IMG/VR virus record: IMGVR_UViG_3300032050_000188
Coordinates: 1-52,727 of that record
Strand: one strand, 5' to 3'
Origin: a virus
Length of the DNA stretch: 52,727 nt
The translations under genes and the position numbers were made by a program. Shown here piece by piece: positions 30,965 through 38,400 of this stretch (the stretch's first letter is position 1; each line of letters opens with the position of its first letter). Below the pieces are notes generated by a model. The model was not told the DNA's origin, made no database searches, and worked only from the letters and a program-made list of their open reading frames with translations.

Positions 30965-33865
30965 ATGTCTGACGAGTTGGACCGCCTGGGTGAAGTTACT
31001 GGCCCCGCAACAATGACAGGGACCGAATATCAAGATTATTTGTCGGCGGCCCCAAACCTTTCTGGCCTCACCAGCCTGCTAACTCCGTTCAAAGGCATCT
31101 TTGACCGCTTGAAGTCTGGCAACACCACGGCCAATGATGTAAACGCGGCGCTAGGTGTACTTGGTTTGATCATGCCCAGTCTGAACAGACCTCAGACCGC
31201 CGGGTGGAAAGGCTCCATCGACATGAACAAGCAGTTCACCCGAACGCCGATTGCTCAGCCGGAGTACAAACCGTACGCTCAGAGTGCTTCGCCTGTGATG
31301 GGGCGACAGTTCTTTACTTCCTCGTATAGCGCTGCCCCCGCTGCGCCTCCTGCTGCCGGTGGTGCGTTGCCTCCACCCGCTACGCCTCCTGCTACAAATC
31401 CTGATCTGGACAGTCCATCTTCTACTGGCGGTAAGGCCAAAGGTGGTATTGCATCGCTGCGTAAATTTGAAGGTGGCGGCGATGTTGGCCAACCAAAGGC
31501 AGGCCCTCAGTTCTATGACTACCACGTTGGCGCAAACGCCAGAATGGTGGATGTGCCCGGTATTGAAAAGCCGGTGCTGATGTTCTTTGACATTCCTAAC
31601 AACCGAGTTGTTGTCAGCGACGAAGGGTACTGGAACCCCAACGCTCCAATTGGGGAAGACCTAAACAAAGCCGTTGCTTGGGCGCGTGATCAAGGACTCC
31701 AGGCGGGCGTGGTTGTGTCGCCATATTCTTGGGATGCGTTTGGTAAAGACGCAATTGGCGAAGACCTTGAGTCCGGCTCCGCGCATCCTCGCTCCATGCC
31801 CGGTGCATCCTTTGACCAGTTGAAGGATTACATGAACGCTGCGGATTTTGTTGTGACTGATCCATATGTTGTCAGCGCACAAACCGCTACGCCGGGAGTT
31901 CAAGAGAAACTGATCCAGATCACCGGTATGATCGGTGATCATGCGCAGGAAACTAATAAGCCCGCATGGCTGGTGCTTGGTGGATCAACCGCTCCTGAGG
32001 GCACCGATCCAAACCTGATTTACAACTACACAGACAATTTGCTTGCCAATACGGCGAACAAGTTTAATCAAGTGTCTGTGTTTGAAGGGACGCGAGATCT
32101 ACAGCCGGGAGCATATTTGCCAACGTGGGATTATTTGCAAGCGTCAAATGTTCTTGCAAAACACGGCATTCAACCAACAGGCACTTACGGACAGGCGTAT
32201 GAAAACCAAACCTCAGTTCCTGCTACGCCCTATGTTGGGTATGACGTAGGCAGCATAAAAGTTGGATCAGTGCAGGACTTTTTGCAAGGTGCAGGAACAT
32301 CATCACAAGCGCATTTCCAGCCTGGAGTGCATCTTGGTAACACGCCTGTTAATCAACCCGCCGCTCTCACTGGTCTTGCAGGGTCGCTTCCTTCCGGGTG
32401 GTCGGGCTACGATGCCGGCCAAAAGATTGATTGGTACAACCAAAACCAAGTGACGCCTGATCAGTTGCTCGGTGCTGGAGTGCAGCAAGATGAGCTTGAT
32501 TGGATGGGCACACAAGGCTATCTTGGCGGCCAGCAGCAACCTTCGCAACCAATAGCGCAACCTGCGCAACCTATGGCTCAGCCTATGGCTCAGCAAACTG
32601 CTGCGCAACCGGCATCTCAACCACAGACCCCTCAAACTCCGCAGCGATTCCCCATGCCTAATTTTCAACTTGGACAAGGGGAAGAAGTTGAAGCCGCCCA
32701 AGGTGGCCTGATGGGTCTTGCCCGAGGTGGCAAGTTGCCACCTAGGTATCTCCGAGGCCAAACTGATGGCATGGCAGACAAGATCCCGAGTAACATCGAC
32801 GGTGTGCAGCCTGCCAAATTGAGCCACGGTGAGTTCGTGATTCCCGCTGATGTGGTCTCACATCTGGGTAATGGCAACTCTGATGCTGGCGCAAAGGTTC
32901 TCTACGGCATGATGGATCGTGTGCGTAAAGCTCGGACAGGGACCAAGAAGCAAGGCCGTCAGATCAACCCGGAAAAATTTACACCGGGCGGCATCGCTGG
33001 TTACGCTGGTGGTGGCGCGGTTGCTTTCAATGCTGGTGGTGCTGCCCCCGCACCGCCTACGGCCCCGCTTGGAACTTCCACTGAGACCAACATCTCTTCA
33101 TGGGCAGGCCCGTATGTGGGTGACATGCTCAGTAAGACATCTGCTCTTACTAACACACCGTATCAAGCCTACCAAGGACCGATGGTCGCCGGGACGGCTC
33201 CTCTGCAAAGCAAGGTGTTCAGCGGCCTAGAAGGTTTGAACTTCCCCGGCCAACTGGGGCAGTCGTTCTCAGCACAAGGTGCTTATCAACTTCCAAGCAT
33301 GACTCCGGGTGGTATGACCGGGCAAGCAACTGGTCCGACCGGGGTTGCCTCTCAGTACATGAATCCGTACCTGAGTGCAGTGCTGACCCCTCAACTGGAT
33401 GAACTGCGTCGGCAAAGCCAGATCACGCAGATGGGGACGGCTGGAAAACTGGCTCAGGCTGGTGCGTTTGGCGGATCCCGTCAAGCCATCATGGATGCTG
33501 AGACGCAACGTAATCTTCTGCAGGAGCAGAACAAAGCTATCGGTACTGGGTATGCAAACGCCTATGACCGGGCGATGGGGCAGTTCAATGTGGAGCAAGG
33601 CCAAGCCAAGACCCTTGCTGACATGATGGCCGGAGCGGGTCAGCAGCAGCGTGGCATTGAGCAAGAAGGTATCACTGCTCTTCAAAGGCAGTACGAGACG
33701 GAGTTGCTTGATCCATACACCAAGCTGCGGTTCCAGAAGGAAATGCTTCAGGGTCTGCCTGTTGCAACGGCTGCGACGACGGCGAATACGAGTCAGTTGG
33801 GTGAAGTTAGGGGTGGTTTGTCAGACTTGGTAAAGAGTCTTGAGGCACTGGGCCTGAAGGGTTGA
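30965..33865 (+). CDS. Internal virion protein with TIM-barrel-like domain
   Basis: 966 residues from ATG 30965. Residues 1-125 helical; ~150-175 a GGKAKGGIASLRKFEGGGDV tag; ~200-400 an ordered alpha/beta region with periodic strands (KPVLMFFDI, QAGVVVSPYSWDAFG, FVVTDPYVV, KPAWLVLGGST, NQVSVFE), suggesting a TIM barrel like those of glycoside hydrolases. Residues ~475-525 share the GW...NQ module with the preceding protein, then Gln/Pro repeats and the block GQTDGMADKIPSNIDGVQPA, KLSHGEFVIPADVVSHLG, known to me from phage internal proteins. The C-terminus is helical (LRRQSQITQMGTAGKLAQAG) and resembles the end of ejection proteins. Multiple GG-V tags occur. Confidence 0.72.
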   Translation: MSDELDRLGEVTGPATMTGTEYQDYLSAAPNLSGLTSLLTPFKGIFDRLKSGNTTANDVNAALGVLGLIMPSLNRPQTAGWKGSIDMNKQFTRTPIAQPEYKPYAQSASPVMGRQFFTSSYSAAPAAPPAAGGALPPPATPPATNPDLDSPSSTGGKAKGGIASLRKFEGGGDVGQPKAGPQFYDYHVGANARMVDVPGIEKPVLMFFDIPNNRVVVSDEGYWNPNAPIGEDLNKAVAWARDQGLQAGVVVSPYSWDAFGKDAIGEDLESGSAHPRSMPGASFDQLKDYMNAADFVVTDPYVVSAQTATPGVQEKLIQITGMIGDHAQETNKPAWLVLGGSTAPEGTDPNLIYNYTDNLLANTANKFNQVSVFEGTRDLQPGAYLPTWDYLQASNVLAKHGIQPTGTYGQAYENQTSVPATPYVGYDVGSIKVGSVQDFLQGAGTSSQAHFQPGVHLGNTPVNQPAALTGLAGSLPSGWSGYDAGQKIDWYNQNQVTPDQLLGAGVQQDELDWMGTQGYLGGQQQPSQPIAQPAQPMAQPMAQQTAAQPASQPQTPQTPQRFPMPNFQLGQGEEVEAAQGGLMGLARGGKLPPRYLRGQTDGMADKIPSNIDGVQPAKLSHGEFVIPADVVSHLGNGNSDAGAKVLYGMMDRVRKARTGTKKQGRQINPEKFTPGGIAGYAGGGAVAFNAGGAAPAPPTAPLGTSTETNISSWAGPYVGDMLSKTSALTNTPYQAYQGPMVAGTAPLQSKVFSGLEGLNFPGQLGQSFSAQGAYQLPSMTPGGMTGQATGPTGVASQYMNPYLSAVLTPQLDELRRQSQITQMGTAGKLAQAGAFGGSRQAIMDAETQRNLLQEQNKAIGTGYANAYDRAMGQFNVEQGQAKTLADMMAGAGQQQRGIEQEGITALQRQYETELLDPYTKLRFQKEMLQGLPVATAATTANTSQLGEVRGGLSDLVKSLEALGLKG

Positions 33866-33868
33866 AAT

Positions 33869-35437
33869 ATGTACGCACAACAATCTAGAACCGGGGTACC
33901 AGAACTTGATGCTGTTCTTGCAACAGCACAGATGGTCACACCCGAACAGACGCCCACTGTTGCTGCACAAGTAGCTCAGGCCGCGCAACAGAAATTATCC
34001 CCTCCAACAACACCCCCCGGCATCGGTGCTCTGATGCCCGGTGTTAGGCAGCAAGCCGTAAACGCGGCGCAGGCTGCGCAGCCCGTAACACAGGCTCAAA
34101 TGCAACAAGCACTGCAACAAAGCCAAATGGCGCAGCAAAGCCAAGGCGTGGCTGGGTTGCCTGCTGACAACATGCGCACGTTCACTGCGGCGCAGGGTGG
34201 TGTTGTTGGTTATGCGGGGAAAGAAGGGTCATATGTTGATCCGCAGTTCCCTTCTGTGTACGAAAATTACGTTGAGCCGACACGCGAAGCAAGGACAGGC
34301 CGAGAAGAAGATGAGTTGTTTGGGCCGATGAAGTCTGAAAGACAACGGGTAATTGAAGCCGTGGCTGAAGAACTTTTGGGGCCAATGACAAAGGAGAGAC
34401 TGGCTGCTGCTCCTCAGAGGCAAACGCAGCAAAGAAGCGAAGCGACTCCTGCGCCCCGTCCGCCAGCACCTCGCCCACCGGCACCTCGTCCTCCCGCTCC
34501 ACCAGCGGCACCGTCAGCGCCTCAAGGAGGCATTGCACAGCTTGCTGCACGCCCAACATATGACACGGCGGGTATCGCCGTTGCTGGTGCGCCTTACATG
34601 ACAGCAGGAGAAGGTGATGTCAACCGACTTCGTGAAGCAGAAGGTAAACGTGCTGAGTTTGAAAAGACACTGCCTGACCTGAGTGCCAAAGGGATCGAAG
34701 CGCTACGTCAACGTATGGCAGATGTTGAATCGGCGGAAGCGTCAAGAAAAGAAAGTCTTGGGTTAGACCGTGTAATCCAACAACTTTTGGGCGGGATGCA
34801 AGGTGCTGGCGGCGCGGCGCGTGCAGACATTCAGTTTATGAATGCTCAAAAAGCCGCAGCGGATGCCTTTAGTCAAGCAAGACTTGAAAATCAACGGGCA
34901 CAACTACTGCTTGAAAAGGCCCAACAAGAGCGGCAACTTGGTAGGCTCGACCGTGCGATTGCTCTTGAGAAGGAAGCCTCCGCTCTCATGGAGAAGGCCC
35001 GTGACAACGCACTCAAGGCGCAGGAAATTCGACAAAGAAGCGCAGGGGCTCAGTATGAAGGTGCGGTGAAATTGCGCGGCCAAGACATCACGGCACAGAC
35101 CGCTGCGGAAGACCGTGCGAATGCTTTGAAGATTGCAAATATCCGTAATACAGCAGGGGAAGCGAAAGGTGCTCTCACTCCTCGGGATATCGCTCGACTC
35201 CGTGCACAAGCTGAAAAAGATGTGGACGCACAACTGGGGAAAGATCCCAGGTACGTATCGATGAAAGTGCGTGACCCCGCCAACGCGGAAACGTACAGGA
35301 CTAGAATGATCGACGAGCGGTTGAAGCGGGTGCTGGCTGAAGAAGGGTATGGTGCCGCTGCTTCCGCACCCCCACCTGCTGCAGGGGTTTCTCCCGAACT
35401 TCTTAGCCAGTTCAAAGTTCGTCCTGTAGGACAGTAA
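33869..35437 (+). CDS. Helical internal virion / ejection protein (522 aa)
   Basis: Gln/Ala-rich, largely helical protein. Residues ~10-90 contain VPELDAVLATAQMVTPEQTP and Q-rich runs, ~110 has FTAAQGGVVGYAGKEG (a GG-V tag copy), ~200-225 a Pro-Arg repeat (APRPPAPRPPAPRPPAPP), then a long coiled coil (ERQLGRLDRAIALEKEASAL). Similar Gln/Ala-rich helical proteins precede the largest ejection protein in podoviruses. It probably forms part of the core stacked on the portal or the DNA-ejection conduit. Start is 3 bases after the previous stop. Confidence 0.7.
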   Translation: MYAQQSRTGVPELDAVLATAQMVTPEQTPTVAAQVAQAAQQKLSPPTTPPGIGALMPGVRQQAVNAAQAAQPVTQAQMQQALQQSQMAQQSQGVAGLPADNMRTFTAAQGGVVGYAGKEGSYVDPQFPSVYENYVEPTREARTGREEDELFGPMKSERQRVIEAVAEELLGPMTKERLAAAPQRQTQQRSEATPAPRPPAPRPPAPRPPAPPAAPSAPQGGIAQLAARPTYDTAGIAVAGAPYMTAGEGDVNRLREAEGKRAEFEKTLPDLSAKGIEALRQRMADVESAEASRKESLGLDRVIQQLLGGMQGAGGAARADIQFMNAQKAAADAFSQARLENQRAQLLLEKAQQERQLGRLDRAIALEKEASALMEKARDNALKAQEIRQRSAGAQYEGAVKLRGQDITAQTAAEDRANALKIANIRNTAGEAKGALTPRDIARLRAQAEKDVDAQLGKDPRYVSMKVRDPANAETYRTRMIDERLKRVLAEEGYGAAASAPPPAAGVSPELLSQFKVRPVGQ

Positions 35438-35438
35438 T

Positions 35439-38400
35439 ATGGCCTTGTATCGCGTCACTGCCCCCAACGGAAAAGATTACGAAATTGAGGGTCCAGCGGG
35501 GGCCAGCAACGCGCTGGTTGTTCAGGCACTACTTGCTCAGTACCCAGACGCAGCGAAGAAACCGCCTGAAACCACTGTCCTCGGTCAAGTCAAAGAAGGC
35601 TTCAAGGGGCTGGTGCCCGGTGCAGTAGGTCTTGTTGAAAGCGCGGCTGTGGGTGCCTCTGCGCTCCTGCCAGAACAGTACGAAAAAGCCGCTCGGGAGA
35701 AGATTGCCAGCATCGCTGGCGTAGCCAAGGCCCCGTTCGCTGCTTCCGCAGGATACGAAGACACTGTTGGGCGTAAGCTGGGCGAAGCCATTGGCTCAAC
35801 GGTGCCGTTCTTGGCTGCTGGCCCCCTGGGTCTTGCGGGGCGCATCGGCGCAGTCGGTCTTGGTGTCGGAGCCGGTGCTGGGGAAGCACGCGGGCGTGCC
35901 GAGCAAGGAGGTGCCACTGCTGAACAACGCAGCACAGCCACGGCGCTGGGCATCATCCCTGGAGCGATGGAGGTCTTCGCTCCCTTCCGCATCTTGTCGC
36001 GCATTCCTGACGCTGCCACGGCTCAGGGCGTCCAGTTGGTCAAGCGGGCGCTTGTCGCTGGTGGGGAAGAAGCAGCACAGGAAGCTGCATCAGGCTTCGC
36101 TCAGAACCTGATCGCCAAGGGTGTCTACAAGCCCGAGCAGGAACTCATTGAGGGTCTGGGTGAGCAGGCCGCTTACGGCGGTGCCACTGGTGCCATCGTG
36201 CAGGGGTTGATGGACCTTGCGTTGGGTCGTCGCGCACGTGCTGCGCAGCCTGCTCCGGGTACTCTGCCCGGTGAAACACCAATTGAGCGTGCCGAACGCC
36301 TTGCGGCTGAAGTGGCAGCGGCCAAAGCCGCACAACAACCCCCAGCACCTCCGGTGCCTGCACCGGCACCTGAACCCCCAGCACCGCCGCCCGTGGTGGA
36401 AACACCAGCGCCACCGCCCATCGAGGAGCCCAAGGTTAGAAAGCCCGGTGAGCCGCCCGCTGGCGGTATGCAGCCTGCTGAGATCGAAGGGCTTGGCATC
36501 TCAAAGAAGCAGCCGATCTACCGGCGCATGCTGGGCAAGGACCTTGAGAACCCCGAGCAGCGTACAGAGGTGCTTGCTGACATCGAGAACTACCTGACCA
36601 AGGGTCTGGGTAGCGAAGAGTCACGCGCCAAGCTGACGGAGTTCAAGGCCAAGTTTGCTCCGCCCCCGGTAATTGAAACCCCTGCTGTGCCCCCGGCAGA
36701 GGCTCCGGTGGGCGGAGCGCCCGTTGTTGAACCTACACCACCTGCACCCCCAGTATCGGAGACACCCAGTGTCGCAACTACACCAACTGAACCAGAAGCA
36801 GGTGGAGCAGGCGCTCCAGTGGCTGGCGGACCCGCTGCCGTCGCCGCCCCCGAAGGGGCTGGAGCCGTTGAACCAACTGGAGTGGTTCCTCCTGTCGCGG
36901 ATGCTGGACAGCCTGCTAGAAGAGAAGAAGCAAAGCCCGCTGCAGTAACCCCGGCACCGGCACCCAAGCCCGCACCCGTCACTCCTGAATATACCCAGGA
37001 AGACATCGACCGGGCAGTGGATACCGGACTCCTGACCGAGGAGCAAGCCGAGGTGTACCGCGCAGAACTGCGCGACGAAGGTCCACCCACTGCAATGGGC
37101 ACTGCGTTCCAAAAGCAGGTGGATCAGATCAAGGCGCAGATGGATGCGCTGCGCCGTAACGGTAAGGCTCCGGCCAAGAAGTCACCCGCCCGTGCCAAGT
37201 ACGATGAATTGCAAGCGCAGCTTGATGCGTTGGCACCCAAGGAAGAGGGTGATCTTGTAGATCGTCTGGAGAAGATGGAGGCTTCTGGTGTAGTGGGTAC
37301 CCGTGGGGAAAGGCCCATCATCGACCTCGACGCTGTACGGGAGAACCTGATCAAGGCCCGCGCCGCGCCCAAGATATACGAGGCGATCCTGAACTACATC
37401 GGCGTGGATGCCGATGGCAACTTCCTGCCGAGCACCTACTCACGCGAAGATGCTGCTGAGATGGCGGGCCTTGCGCGAAGCACTGGAGCCAACGTGACCC
37501 GCGCCGCACAGGCGATGGGTATAACTGCCGATGTGGTGAGTCGGTTCCATGCTGGGCAGACGGACATCATCGTCCGTGGCAAGAACGTCTCTGAGGCAGG
37601 GACGGGGGCCACCGACCTGCAGCCCACTCGTGGTGTGCTGTACGAAGCGCCGAAGAAGAACCAGCCCGGAAAAGCAGCCGGGTTCCTGCGCGGTGCACTG
37701 ACTTCTGACGGGAAGCTGGACTTCACAGGGCTCGACAACAAGCAGATTGCTGAGATCTACGCCCGTGCGTCGAACTACGACCCAAAGCGTGGCGGCAACC
37801 TAGAGGTCATCAAGAAGCTCAACGCTGAGATTGCTACTCGTACCAAGACAGACCGTAGGGGGATGCAGTCGGCACTCGACCGCGCCTATCGTGTGGTCCG
37901 TACTGAGGAAGAGGCTGCTGCGGAGCAGACTGAGACCGACCGCGTTGCTGAAGAGGGTGTTGAGGCAGAAGAAGTCGAAACAGAGGACAAGACGCGTCGG
38001 TTGAGCGATGAAGAGGCAGACGAGTCCCAATACCAACTTCGTCAGAAGCCCACGACTGGGATGACTAAGGAGCGGGTAGAGAAGGTAGTTGCTCAGGTCA
38101 CTGAGGGTTGGACCAACCTACCACCTATCGAGGTGGTGCAGTCAGAAACCGACCTCCCTGCGAATATCCAAGAGCAGATAAAACGCGATAAAGTTTCGGG
38201 GCAGGTTCCGGGGCTGTACAACAACGGCAAAGTCTGGTTAATTGCGGACAACAACGCCGCGCCTGTAGAAATCTTCGACACCATCGCGCATGAAGTCACT
38301 GGGCACTACGGCCTACGTGGTGTGCTCGGAGATAAGTACAGCGAAACGATGGGTAGGATCTACACCAGCGATGCTGAGATTCGGATGAAGGCTGTTGAGA

